The position numbers and the translations under genes are program-made. Under the pieces are notes generated by a model, which was not told the origin of the DNA, searched no databases, and saw only the letters and a program-made list of their open reading frames with translations. A stretch of DNA of 64,000 nt from an uncultured Lachnospiraceae bacterium (GTDB lineage Bacteria > Bacillota > Clostridia > Lachnospirales > Lachnospiraceae), in contig CALWSG010000059.1 in assembly GCA_944384155.1 (NCBI GenBank), forward strand, positions 1 through 64,000, in the 5' to 3' direction. The number at the start of each line of letters is the position of its first letter. Positions within the stretch are counted from its first letter, which is position 1. Shown here in pieces: positions 1-8,552 of the stretch.

Positions 1-197
1 TAGGTGAAAATGATGGAATTGCAAGCTGGCGTACCATGGAGACCCGAATTAATAATTTAAGTGCTATTGGCATTGACACTGAATTTCATAAATACACAGG
101 TCTTAATCATGGATTTGGTTTGGGCACAGGCACAGTAGCAGAGGGGTGGCTGGACGATGCTGCAGCATTTTGGGAAAACAAAATGAACAAATCATAA
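1..197 (+). CDS. Alpha/beta hydrolase (acetyl-esterase-like), C-terminal end only
   Basis: This is the 3' end of a gene that begins before the window; the open frame runs from base 3 to a TAA at 195-197, about 64 residues. The tail contains LNHGFGLGTGTVAEGW. That matches the segment around the catalytic histidine of the esterase/lipase alpha/beta hydrolases (Aes/BD-FAE type), where an HGF motif sits about 25 residues from the C-terminus, and WLDDAAAFWE forms the last helix. The nucleophile and oxyanion-hole segments lie outside the window, so activity cannot be judged. The next two genes downstream are both damaged, so this one may be too. Confidence 0.6.
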   Translation, partial: GENDGIASWRTMETRINNLSAIGIDTEFHKYTGLNHGFGLGTGTVAEGWLDDAAAFWENKMNKS

Positions 198-198
198 G

Positions 199-573
199 GA
201 GTACAGTGATGATGATTTAAACTGGACAGATGACAGCAGCAGGGTGGTATATGAGCATAATAATCCTGATGAAAGAGATGTGGAGCTTGTGGCAGCTACT
301 GTCCCGGATTGGGAATCATATGATACTGTGTTTATCGGCTATCCTATATGGTGGGGAATTGCTGCATGGCCTGTAGACGGATTTATTGAAGCAAATGATT
401 TTACAGGAAAAACAGTAGTACCTTTCTGCACTTCGGCAAGCTCGGGTTTGGGTCAAAGCGGTGAGCTGCTGGCTGAGGCGGCAGGAACAGGAAACTGGCT
501 GGAAGGCGGCAGATTTTCTTCCGGAGCTTCTGAAGCAACTATTCAGGCATGGCTGGAGGAGCTTGGGTTATAA
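199..573 (+). pseudogene. Flavodoxin family protein, N-terminal half missing
   Basis: The frame reads YSDDDLNWTDDSSR, then DYDTVFIG-like YDTVFIGYPIWWG, then a C-terminal Rossmann half with TVVPFCTSASSGLGQS. This is the second half of the lipoprotein/flavodoxin-like proteins common in Clostridia, in which the flavin-binding aromatic follows IGYPIWW. The first 45-70 residues, including the FMN phosphate loop (normally YFSxTGNT), are absent. Homology begins right after the stop codon of the upstream esterase, and further upstream the frame is closed by stops. The only start codon is a GTG at 244, with no convincing ribosome binding site. I read this as a deletion remnant that cannot bind FMN normally; a translated 109-residue fragment is possible. 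Confidence 0.7.
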
Positions 574-615
574 AAAGCTGTTTTCATAAACCTTGCGGTT
601 TGAGAAAGGAGCAGT

Positions 616-1374
616 ATGAAAAAAAGAAAAAAATGGCTGTTTGTGATAGCTGTACTGTTGATGGTTGGAATTGCAGGCCGGTATTTGTTTATTGGTGGTC
701 ACATTACAAACACACGGTTATATGACGGTGATTTGGGTTATGTTACAGAGGGAATTGAAGAATATCGGGGCTTTATGATTGATAATGTGCTTCATTCACC
801 AGATTATGGTGATATTCATTACAATGTTTATATACCGCAAAGCTATGACGGAAGTGAGCCATATGCCTTGTACTTTACACTTCCGGGTTATGAAGGGCTG
901 TATTTTCAAGGGGTAGCTGCTAATATACAATCAGAAGAATTTGGCTTTGAGGCACAAAAATATAACAGTAAGATGATTATTGTAGCTCCACAGCTTAGTG
1001 ATTGGGGAGAAACCATGTCAATCGTCATGGGAAAACGTCCTGATTTATTTACGGCATATTTGCATGTCAGTTCAAAGTGGGATGGAGAATATGAGCCTGT
1101 GGCAGAGAACCGGCTGCCTGTGTATTTTGCCATTGGCAGAAATGATGAATACTATGGTTCAAAGCCAACTATGGAGGCATATGATACACTTTATAAACTG
1201 TATGAGCAGCAGGGATTGACGGAAGATAAAATTGATGAGCTGCTTGTTTTGGACATTAAAGAACATGAATACTTTACAGCACGAAATGCAGCGGGGGAAC
1301 ACAGCGGAGGCGGCCTATTCGCCTATGACGAAGAAATAATGGGCTGGCTTTTCTCCCGGTCTGATACTCCGTAG
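616..1374 (+). pseudogene. Secreted/membrane-anchored prolyl-oligopeptidase-type hydrolase lacking its nucleophile segment
   Basis: 252 residues, RBS GAAAGGAGCAGT before ATG. A signal anchor (KKRKKWLFVIAVLLMVGIAG) is followed by an alpha/beta hydrolase fold: the first strands are YNVYIPQSYDGSEPYAL and YFTLPGYEG, then IIVAPQLSDWG. The acid region IGRNDEYYG and the histidine region EHSGGG are near the end. In relatives, DWG is followed by about 30-40 residues that include the nucleophile elbow (GYSGGGE) before MSIVMGKRPDLF. Here DWGET runs straight into MSIVMGKRP, so the catalytic serine loop has been lost in frame near base 1015. The frame is otherwise open. The product is probably inactive as a hydrolase. 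Confidence 0.65.
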
Positions 1375-1392
1375 TTCACAGCGGAGTATCAG
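1361..1392. terminator. Perfect 11-bp hairpin between convergent genes
   Basis: CTGATACTCCG and CGGAGTATCAG form a perfect 11-bp stem around a 10-base loop and overlap the stop codon of the upstream hydrolase remnant. Genes converge here. Neither side has a clear run of T, so a terminator function is plausible but not proven. Confidence 0.35.
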
Positions 1393-1402
1393 AAAATAGA
1401 AG

Positions 1403-2485
1403 TTAAAAAATATTATTAAAAATATCACTTGAGCTACTGCTGTAATAAAGTATCACAGATTCCTTGCATTTTATCAATAAATCTATTGCCTTAGGGTCAA
1501 ATATACCGCTGTCAATGGTAATTTCCTTAAGAACAAAATCAAACTGATACTCATTAAAGCTTTTTCTGCCAATGAATATACTGTCAAATTCAGAGATTAA
1601 ACGGCAAAGCTGAGTGTAAAAGTAATTATTTTGACCCTTTAAGCCATTAGGAAATCCCTGGCCGTCAAATCGTTCATGATGATGTAAGCACATATCCTCA
1701 CATATTTTAATAAAATGGCTGCATGAAGGAGAAGTGTTAAGCTGTACAAGCCGTGCTCCAAGAGAGGTGTGGCTTTCATAAAGGACTCTGTCGTTTGACG
1801 TTAAATTCTTTTCCTCCATAAGATTGTAAGGAATCAGTATGGAGCCAATATCATAAAAGTAAGCAGCCTGGCTGATAAGCATGATGTTGTTGTTATCTAA
1901 GCCTGCAGCATCAGATGAACGGGAATATTCTTTAAGTACAATTTCCATTAAATCTGAAGTACGAATGTATCTGCTGTCATCCATACCTCTGTTTATAAGG
2001 CAGGCTTTAAACAATTCTCTCAGTGCTTCAATATATTGTGATATTTCCTCTGTATTGGATTTGGAAAGATAACTATCCTTTTCAGGGGTGCTTGCACCGG
2101 AAGCGTCAATGTTAAACATAGTAAGAAGCCTTGGCAGTATAACACCTGCATTAAAAGGTTTGCTTATAAAGTGGGAAACATTGCTGTATTGAGAGGATTT
2201 TTGTACATTTTCCTTTGTAGCTTCAGAAGTGATGAGAATCACGGGAGTTTTGTCAATTCCGTTTTCCTTCATCAGTCTAAGTACGTTAAAGCCGTCAAGG
2301 ACAGGCATTGAAATGTCAAGAAGAACCGCATCAATATGGGGAATGTTTTTTGAAATTATTTCAAGGGCATTGTATCCGTTGTCAGTCTCCATAATCTCAA
2401 AATTATCCTGCAAAATATTCTTTAAAATTTCACGATCGATAACGGAATCATCTACAATTAATAATCTTTTGCGTAGGCTGCTCAT
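1403..2485 (-). CDS. Response regulator with degenerate HD-GYP output domain
   Basis: The start at 2485 is chosen because AAAGGAGAATACTAT precedes that ATG; it gives 360 residues. Residues 8-125 form a receiver domain with D12/D13 and phosphoacceptor D57 in VLLDISMP and lysine in SKPF. Residues 150-345 resemble an HD-GYP domain, the family that degrades cyclic-di-GMP. HHHERFDGQGFP (268-279) matches its second half. The defining metal-binding HD, however, is Y211-D212 (YFYDIGS instead of LHDIGK), and the later DxxDA motif is EFDSIF. It is therefore probably a sensor, scaffold or cyclic-di-GMP binder and not an active phosphodiesterase. It lies 34 bases after an HPt gene and divergent from a hybrid kinase, so it is the likely end of that phosphorelay. 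Confidence 0.85.
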   Translation of the reverse strand: MSSLRKRLLIVDDSVIDREILKNILQDNFEIMETDNGYNALEIISKNIPHIDAVLLDISMPVLDGFNVLRLMKENGIDKTPVILITSEATKENVQKSSQYSNVSHFISKPFNAGVILPRLLTMFNIDASGASTPEKDSYLSKSNTEEISQYIEALRELFKACLINRGMDDSRYIRTSDLMEIVLKEYSRSSDAAGLDNNNIMLISQAAYFYDIGSILIPYNLMEEKNLTSNDRVLYESHTSLGARLVQLNTSPSCSHFIKICEDMCLHHHERFDGQGFPNGLKGQNNYFYTQLCRLISEFDSIFIGRKSFNEYQFDFVLKEITIDSGIFDPKAIDLLIKCKESVILYYSSSSSDIFNNIF

Positions 2486-2519
2486 ATAGTATTCTCCTTT
2501 AAAAAATTTATGTATAATA

Positions 2520-2882
2520 TTAATTTGTTTGCTGCTCCAGCCATTTATTGAATGCAGCTGTAATTTTCTCATAAACAGCAGTAATCTCAGGCATCATAGC
2601 TATTGCCTTATCCCATTCACCGTTTCGCAGTAAAATTACCTGAGCTGTAAAAAGGTCAAAAAGAGTATTTATTGACATATTGCCGCAAATACCTTTTAGT
2701 GCGTGAGATGCGGCAATGGCATTGTCAGTGTCATTATTCAAAATGGCAGTCTTAAGCCGGGAGAAATTAGAATCCTTTAAAAAGGAAGCTATAAAATGAT
2801 TAAGTAACGATTCCTTACCCATAAGGCGTTTCAAAAATTCATCAACATTCATGCCGGCATTTGTTAAATCGGCGTAATTCAT
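2520..2882 (-). CDS. Histidine phosphotransfer (HPt) protein
   Basis: 120 residues, all-helical, with the HPt signature ASHALKGICGN centred on H60 (the phosphorylated histidine). These single-domain proteins carry phosphate from the receiver of a hybrid kinase to a separate response regulator. It is cotranscribed with the receiver/HD-GYP gene downstream and is read divergently from the hybrid kinase at 3062, so both partners are adjacent. RBS GGAGGACATAT precedes the ATG (seen as ATATGTCCTCC on the forward strand). No transmembrane segment. Confidence 0.88.
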   Translation of the reverse strand: MNYADLTNAGMNVDEFLKRLMGKESLLNHFIASFLKDSNFSRLKTAILNNDTDNAIAASHALKGICGNMSINTLFDLFTAQVILLRNGEWDKAIAMMPEITAVYEKITAAFNKWLEQQTN

Positions 2883-3061
2883 ATATGTCCTCCGTTATTA
2901 ATGATAAATTCATTATAGTGTAATTACTGATGCTTTACAAGGAAAATCTATAGATAAAAGAATTATTTTCATTGCCAATAATTATGGTTTATAGTATTAT
3001 TAAATAAATCTTATAGGTTTACTTTCGCATTTAAACAGTAAAATCCCAAGGAGAAATATAA

Positions 3062-5599
3062 ATGAGCAAGAAAAAATATTCAAAAACAGAGCTTCCTATA
3101 AAGTTAAACATTGCTCTTTTGATGGTTATAATTTTCCTCATTGGCTGGGGTATTATTCTTATCAGAGATAAGATATTAAACAATGCTAATGTTATGGGTA
3201 ATTATCTTGCGCAAAGCTATGCAGACGAGGAAGAGAAACGTATATCCGTATATAAAATGTTTATGCAGCTTGGGGCTAATTATATAAGTGAAAATATTGC
3301 CAATGGAAGTACCGGGGAGGATATACAGAAGTGGCTTTCAAGATATTCTTCTCAGGTGGAAAGATTGTTTGGAGGAGCAATAATCGACCCATATGTAATA
3401 GTTGACGGGGAGATTATTGCCGCAAAGCCGTGGATAGGTGATGACAATTATAATTATGCGGATACTGAATGGTATGAAAAAACTATTGAGGCAGACGGAG
3501 ACATAATTTTTACAGATGCCTACGAAGATGCTATTACAGGAAAATATGTTATTACAATATCAGTAAAGATAGATGATGATGACAATATTTTTGCCGCGGA
3601 CATACTTTTGGAAAACTTTCATATGTATAAAAACAAGAAATCCATTCCGGCTGACAGCTCATACTTTTTGTTTGACAGCAGCGGAAAACTTCTTTATATG
3701 TTAAGTGATTTATCCATAGATGATGAAAGTACCCGGGAATATGCAAAAAATCTTAGGGAGGGCATTGAAAACGGAGAGTATTTAAAGTATGATTCATCTA
3801 TTACAGACTTGGAGGGAAAGCAAAGAGGAATATACTATTATTACATGGAAAATGGCTGGCTTTCAGTGATAACAATTCCATTAGAGCAGATTTTTCAGGA
3901 GGATATGGACAACTTTATATTTGTAATAGCAGTAATAGGAGTTATTATTTTTATAACAATAGCGGCCTTTCTTATAAGAGAGTATATAAGGGAAAGAAAA
4001 ATAAAATATACAGTACAGACGCTCCAGATATTGGGAGATACTTATTATGCCATCTACCGCATTAATTATAAAAGCGGAACATACCTGTCAATAAAATCGT
4101 CAGATGATGTTAAGGAATATTTGGGTGATTCAGGGCAATATCAAAAGCTTATAGATGTGGTGAAAGGGTTTGTGGAGGAAAAAACCTACAAGGAATTTGA
4201 GAAAAGCTTTTCCATTGAAAACATTCAGGAGCTTGTAAACAGTCATATATATGAGTTTGGCGGTGATTATAAGAGAAGATTTGGGGATGAATATAAATGG
4301 GTAAGTATAAGAATTATATACAGTGAATCACTTGGTCTCAATGAAGTTCTTATGTGCTTTAGGGAGATAGACAGTGAGAAGAAAAGGCAAATTCAGCATA
4401 GTACACTCTTGGAGAGTACCTTGGAATCCATGAAAAAAATGACAAAGCAAAAAAGTATTTTTTTCAGTAATATGTCTCATGATATGAGAACGCCTCTTAA
4501 TGCAATAGTAGGTCTTACGGAGCTTGCAAAAAGAAATCCTGATGACACGGTAAAAGTCATGGAATATATGGATAAGATACAGATGTCGGGAAATCAGCTG
4601 TTAAATCTTATTAATGATATTCTTGATATGTCAAAGCTGGAGCTTGGCAGAGGCATGATGTTAGAGTATAAGCCCATGAATTTAAAAAAGTGTATAGAGG
4701 ATTCGGCAGCTATTTTTCATGAGCAGGCAAAATCGGAAAATAAAAGCCTTAATGTGGTTATTGATATTGAAAAGACTATGGTTTACGGAGATTCCTTCAG
4801 GTTAAATCAAATTTTAAATAATTTAATTTCAAATTCCTTAAAGTACAGTAACGAGGGGGCAGATATTACGGTAACCTTAAGGCAGCTGGCATGTGAAAAT
4901 AATCGCGGAAAATATCAGATTAAGGTTAAGGATACGGGAATCGGAATGTCACAGAAGTTTTTGGGGGAATTATTTGAACCCTTTGCAAGGGAAACAACAT
5001 TTTCACCAATTAACGTACAAGGAACAGGACTTGGAATGTCTATTGTAAAAAGTCTTGTTCAGCAAATGAGCGGAGAGATAGATGTAGAAAGCCGTCTCGG
5101 GGAGGGAAGCACATTTACCATTACACTGCCTCTTCAAATAGTGGAGAAGGAACAGGAGACTACACAGGATAATCTGGCTTCAGATAAAGTAATGATAAAA
5201 GGAAAAACCATACTTATAGCAGAGGATAATGAGATAAATATGGAGATTTCAACAGAGCTTCTTACCATGATGGGGGCAAAGGTGATACAGGCATGGAATG
5301 GCAGGGAGGCATTGGAGATATTTGAAGCCTCACAAATAAATTCAATAGATATAATTCTTATGGATATGCAGATGCCTGTTATGGACGGCTGTACATCATG
5401 TAGGGAGATACGAAGCCTTGAGAGAAATGATGCCAAAACGGTTCCTATTATAGCGGTTACAGCTAATGCATTTGCAGAGGATGTGGCAGAAACCGCAAAA
5501 GCAGGCATGAACGCACATATCAGCAAGCCTATAGATTTCAATCTCCTTTGTGATGAGTTAAGCAGAATTTCATCTAAGGGAACAGAGAATTTCTTATAA
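3062..5599 (+). CDS. Hybrid sensor histidine kinase (Cache-like sensor, HisKA, HATPase, REC)
   Basis: 845 residues, RBS AAGGAGAAATATAA. A transmembrane helix at about 14-34 and a second at about 283-305 enclose an extracytoplasmic double-Cache-like sensor (DTEWYEKTIEADGDIIFTD is typical, residues 130-180). A PAS-like segment follows, then the HisKA box with H473 in NMSHDMRTPLNAIVG. The ATPase N box is NQILNNLISNSLKYS and the G boxes are DTGIGM and GTGLGMSI. The C-terminal receiver (about 713-835) has D768 in ILMDMQMPVMDG. It probably senses a small external ligand and passes phosphate via its receiver to the HPt protein at 2520 and the regulator at 1403. The ligand is unknown. Confidence 0.92.
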   Translation: MSKKKYSKTELPIKLNIALLMVIIFLIGWGIILIRDKILNNANVMGNYLAQSYADEEEKRISVYKMFMQLGANYISENIANGSTGEDIQKWLSRYSSQVERLFGGAIIDPYVIVDGEIIAAKPWIGDDNYNYADTEWYEKTIEADGDIIFTDAYEDAITGKYVITISVKIDDDDNIFAADILLENFHMYKNKKSIPADSSYFLFDSSGKLLYMLSDLSIDDESTREYAKNLREGIENGEYLKYDSSITDLEGKQRGIYYYYMENGWLSVITIPLEQIFQEDMDNFIFVIAVIGVIIFITIAAFLIREYIRERKIKYTVQTLQILGDTYYAIYRINYKSGTYLSIKSSDDVKEYLGDSGQYQKLIDVVKGFVEEKTYKEFEKSFSIENIQELVNSHIYEFGGDYKRRFGDEYKWVSIRIIYSESLGLNEVLMCFREIDSEKKRQIQHSTLLESTLESMKKMTKQKSIFFSNMSHDMRTPLNAIVGLTELAKRNPDDTVKVMEYMDKIQMSGNQLLNLINDILDMSKLELGRGMMLEYKPMNLKKCIEDSAAIFHEQAKSENKSLNVVIDIEKTMVYGDSFRLNQILNNLISNSLKYSNEGADITVTLRQLACENNRGKYQIKVKDTGIGMSQKFLGELFEPFARETTFSPINVQGTGLGMSIVKSLVQQMSGEIDVESRLGEGSTFTITLPLQIVEKEQETTQDNLASDKVMIKGKTILIAEDNEINMEISTELLTMMGAKVIQAWNGREALEIFEASQINSIDIILMDMQMPVMDGCTSCREIRSLERNDAKTVPIIAVTANAFAEDVAETAKAGMNAHISKPIDFNLLCDELSRISSKGTENFL

Positions 5600-5639
5600 A
5601 ACGCTTAAAAAAATATGAGGAAGAAAAGGAAAAAGAAAA

Positions 5640-6506
5640 ATGACAAATACAGAGCAGACAGTGTCATTGCCTAAACAGGCTACAGAAGGAATAATGAAAG
5701 CAGGTAAGGAACGGACCAATATGCCTGTGGGAAAAATGATATTATTGGGAATTATGGCAGGTATATTTATTGCCATGGGTGCAGCTGCAAGCAGTATGGT
5801 ATCACACGGAGTGGACAATGGAAGCATTGCAAAGCTTATGTCAGGTATAGTATTTCCTGTAGGATTAATGATGATAGTACTGGCAGGCGGTGAGCTTTTT
5901 ACAGGGGACTGTATGATGATAATAGGTGTTTTGGATAGAAAATATACATTATTATCAATGATAAAGGTACTTTTAGTGGTGTATGCCGCTAATTTTGCAG
6001 GAGCCTTATTAACAGCATTTTTAGTATCCCAAAGCGGGCAGCTTGATTATACGGAAGGTCTTTTGGGGGCATATACCATTAAAATTGCAGTAGGTAAAAT
6101 ATCAATGTCCTTTGGAACATCATTTGTATCAGGAATAATGTGCAATATATTAGTGTGTGCGGCAGTCCTTATGTCATCTGCGGCAAAGGAGATAAGCGGC
6201 AAGGTGCTTACAATATTTTTTCCCATTATGGTATTTGTTGTAAGCGGATATGAGCATTGTGTTGCAAATATGTATTTTATACCTGCAGGAATTTTTGCGT
6301 CAGATAATAGTGCGTATGTGGAGAAGGCAATAGAATTGTACGGATACACGGCGGATAAAATAGGAGAATTAAGCTGGCAGAGCTTTCTTGTAAATAATAT
6401 ATTTCCTGTAACACTGGGAAATATGGCAGGAGGCATAATATTTGTGGGATTGCCTCTTTATTTAATACACTGCAAAAAAAGTAATGAAAAAAGGCATATG
6501 GCGTAA
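5640..6506 (+). CDS. Formate/nitrite transporter (FNT) family channel
   Basis: 288 residues, RBS GAAAAGGAAAAAGAAAA. It has six hydrophobic segments. FNT hallmarks are LAGGELFTGD in the second helix region and GYEHCVANMYFIPAG, which carries the central histidine that gates anion/proton movement, then NIFPVTLGNMAGG near the end. FNT channels export formate or import nitrite or hydrosulfide at the cytoplasmic membrane. In a fermenting anaerobe formate is the likely substrate, but the sequence alone does not fix specificity. The standard GFEHS is GYEHC here. It stands 40 bases after the kinase gene and before a metal transporter, and may be read as an independent unit. Confidence 0.88.
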   Translation: MTNTEQTVSLPKQATEGIMKAGKERTNMPVGKMILLGIMAGIFIAMGAAASSMVSHGVDNGSIAKLMSGIVFPVGLMMIVLAGGELFTGDCMMIIGVLDRKYTLLSMIKVLLVVYAANFAGALLTAFLVSQSGQLDYTEGLLGAYTIKIAVGKISMSFGTSFVSGIMCNILVCAAVLMSSAAKEISGKVLTIFFPIMVFVVSGYEHCVANMYFIPAGIFASDNSAYVEKAIELYGYTADKIGELSWQSFLVNNIFPVTLGNMAGGIIFVGLPLYLIHCKKSNEKRHMA

Positions 6507-6552
6507 AATATAGTAATACTAAATAATAAAAATTAGAAAAGGAGAAGATAAA

Positions 6553-7338
6553 TTGAGTGTTTTTATAGGATTAATGCTTCCATTTGCAGGAACGGCACTT
6601 GGGGCAGCCTGTGTTTTTCTTTTAAAGGATAAAATCAGTGAGGTTGTGGAAAAGTCATTGCTGGGCTTTGCATCAGGTGTTATGGTAGCAGCTTCAGTGT
6701 GGTCTCTTATAATACCTTCAATAGATATGTCAGAGAATATGGGAAGGCTTGCATTTGTTCCTGCTGCTGTGGGGCTGGCGGCCGGCGTCATATTCCTTCT
6801 TGCTATGGACAGGTTAATTCCCCATCTTCATGCCGGCAATGACAAGCCGGAGGGTTCAAAGAGTATAGGAAGTCATATGAAAAAAACTACTCTTCTTACA
6901 CTGGCTGTTACACTTCACAACGTGCCGGAGGGCATGGCGGTAGGAGTAGTATTTGCAGGTATGCTTTCAGGTGACGGAGAAATAACAATGGCGGCAGCCA
7001 TGGCACTAACCATAGGTATTGCAATTCAGAACTTTCCGGAAGGTGCAATTATATCAATGCCTCTAAAGACAGAGGGGCACAGCAGGATAAAGGGATTTCT
7101 ATATGGTGCATTATCAGGCATCGTTGAGCCGGCAGCAGCTCTTGTAACAATACTGCTTGCAGGTATTTTTACCCCTATTCTGCCTTATCTTCTTGCATTT
7201 TCAGCAGTAGCCATGCTGTATGTTGTGGTTGAGGAGCTGCTTCCGGAGGCTTCCGGAGGGGAGAAGGATGACATAACAACCATAGGCTTTGCATTAGGAT
7301 TTATAGCAATGATGATACTGGATGTGGCGTTGGGATAA
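6553..7338 (+). CDS. ZIP family divalent metal transporter
   Basis: 261 residues starting at TTG 6553, which is preceded by AAAGGAGAAGATAAA at good spacing; the next ATG would cut into the first helix. Eight membrane segments are predicted. The family signatures are HNVPEGMAVGV in helix 4 and QNFPEGAIIS in helix 5, whose H, N, P, E residues make the binuclear metal site, and the histidine-containing HLHAGN loop lies between helices 3 and 4. ZIP proteins bring zinc or iron into the cytoplasm. It is closest in layout to the ZupT/GufA branch. Clear family call; metal specificity not visible. Confidence 0.88.
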   Translation: MSVFIGLMLPFAGTALGAACVFLLKDKISEVVEKSLLGFASGVMVAASVWSLIIPSIDMSENMGRLAFVPAAVGLAAGVIFLLAMDRLIPHLHAGNDKPEGSKSIGSHMKKTTLLTLAVTLHNVPEGMAVGVVFAGMLSGDGEITMAAAMALTIGIAIQNFPEGAIISMPLKTEGHSRIKGFLYGALSGIVEPAAALVTILLAGIFTPILPYLLAFSAVAMLYVVVEELLPEASGGEKDDITTIGFALGFIAMMILDVALG

Positions 7339-7357
7339 CATTCTGTGTAAAAATATC

Positions 7358-7388
7358 TTGACTTAAACTTGACTTTAAGTGTTATTAT
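7358..7388 (+). promoter_or_regulatory. Possible promoter with overlapping inverted repeat
   Basis: TTGACT occurs twice (7358-7363 and 7369-7374), with TATTAT at 7383-7388, 19 bases after the first. ACTTAAA and TTTAAGT (7361-7367 and 7374-7380) form a perfect inverted repeat with a 6-base centre lying on the -35 region, which could be an operator for the phosphoesterase gene. No regulator can be named. Confidence 0.35.
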
Positions 7389-7429
7389 AAGCAGAGAAAA
7401 ATTATAATAAATAATCAAGGGAGAAGAAG

Positions 7430-8551
7430 ATGGGACGAATATTTATAATATTAGTGGTGGCTATGGTGCCTATAGGATTATATATGTACTTCTTTATAAA
7501 AAGAATATTTGCCACATTTAATGCACCGGTGGAGAAAAAAAGCATAAAAATTTTAATTATTGCAGCATCGGTGTGCCTAGCGGCAATGTGTATAAATATA
7601 TTCAGTGTTACGGCAATAATAGTTCTGCATATAGTTGTGGCAGCCATGGCAGTACAGTTTGTTAATTTTATAGTAAAGAAGATAGCAGGGGAGAAATACA
7701 ATGCTCTGAATATATGGAAAAAACTGTATGGCAGCGGTATAATCCCCCTGCTTATATCTGCGGTGCTTCTTATATGGGGATATTTCAATATGATGAATGT
7801 TACGGAAACCGATTATACTATATATACGGATAAATCCATAAGGGAGGAGGGCTACAGAACGGCTCTTATAGCGGACATACATTTTGGAGTGTCAGTGGAT
7901 ATAGAGGAGCTTAGGCAAAAGTGTGATGAGATAAGCGGCAAAAATCTTGATATAGTAGTGCTTTGCGGAGATATAGTTGACGAGAATACCGGCAAGGAAG
8001 ATATGGAAAAGGTTTTTGAAGCTCTTGGAGCAATAGAAAGCACGTACGGAACATATTTCGTGTATGGAAATCATGACAGGCAGCCTTACAGTGATAATAA
8101 GCTGTATACAGAGAGGGAGCTTGAGAATACTATAAGTCTGGCAGGAATAACAATATTGTCAGATGAGACATACACAATTAATAATGAATTTACCATTGTA
8201 GGAAGAGAGGATGCGTCAATAACGGGAGATTCCGGCAGGAAAACCATATCAGAACTTTTAGATAATGAAGATATGGACAATTTTATATTGGTTTTAGACC
8301 ATAAACCCACGGAGTACAAGGAAAACAGTGAGGCGGGAAGTGACCTTATTTTGTCGGGACATACCCATGCGGGACAAATATGGCCTGCCAATATATTGTT
8401 TCAAATAATGAAATTTGATGATGCAGTATACGGATACACAAAAATTAATGATACACAGGCATTGGTAACATCAGGTTTTGCAGGATGGGGCTACCCTATA
8501 AAAACAAGTGCTCCCGCCGAATATGTTATTATAGATATAAAATCAAGATAG
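7430..8551 (+). CDS. Membrane-anchored metallophosphoesterase
   Basis: 373 residues, RBS AAGGGAGAAGAAG. Four hydrophobic helices fill the first 130 residues. A calcineurin-like phosphoesterase domain follows, with all metal motifs in order: LIADIHFG, LCGDIVDE, YGNHDRQ, VLDHKP and LSGHTHAGQIW. This is the arrangement of YkuE/YaeI-type proteins, which act on membrane-surface phosphate or pyrophosphate esters such as lipid intermediates. Its stop is one base from the stop of the convergent PlsY-like gene, so transcripts from the two sides must overlap or end within the genes. The physiological substrate is unknown. Confidence 0.85.
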   Translation: MGRIFIILVVAMVPIGLYMYFFIKRIFATFNAPVEKKSIKILIIAASVCLAAMCINIFSVTAIIVLHIVVAAMAVQFVNFIVKKIAGEKYNALNIWKKLYGSGIIPLLISAVLLIWGYFNMMNVTETDYTIYTDKSIREEGYRTALIADIHFGVSVDIEELRQKCDEISGKNLDIVVLCGDIVDENTGKEDMEKVFEALGAIESTYGTYFVYGNHDRQPYSDNKLYTERELENTISLAGITILSDETYTINNEFTIVGREDASITGDSGRKTISELLDNEDMDNFILVLDHKPTEYKENSEAGSDLILSGHTHAGQIWPANILFQIMKFDDAVYGYTKINDTQALVTSGFAGWGYPIKTSAPAEYVIIDIKSR

Positions 8552-8552
8552 G

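Noticed and set aside
1-1400. Insertion sequence or phage scar responsible for the damaged genes
   Set aside because: No transposase fragment, terminal repeats or att-like duplications are visible; simple deletions explain what is seen.
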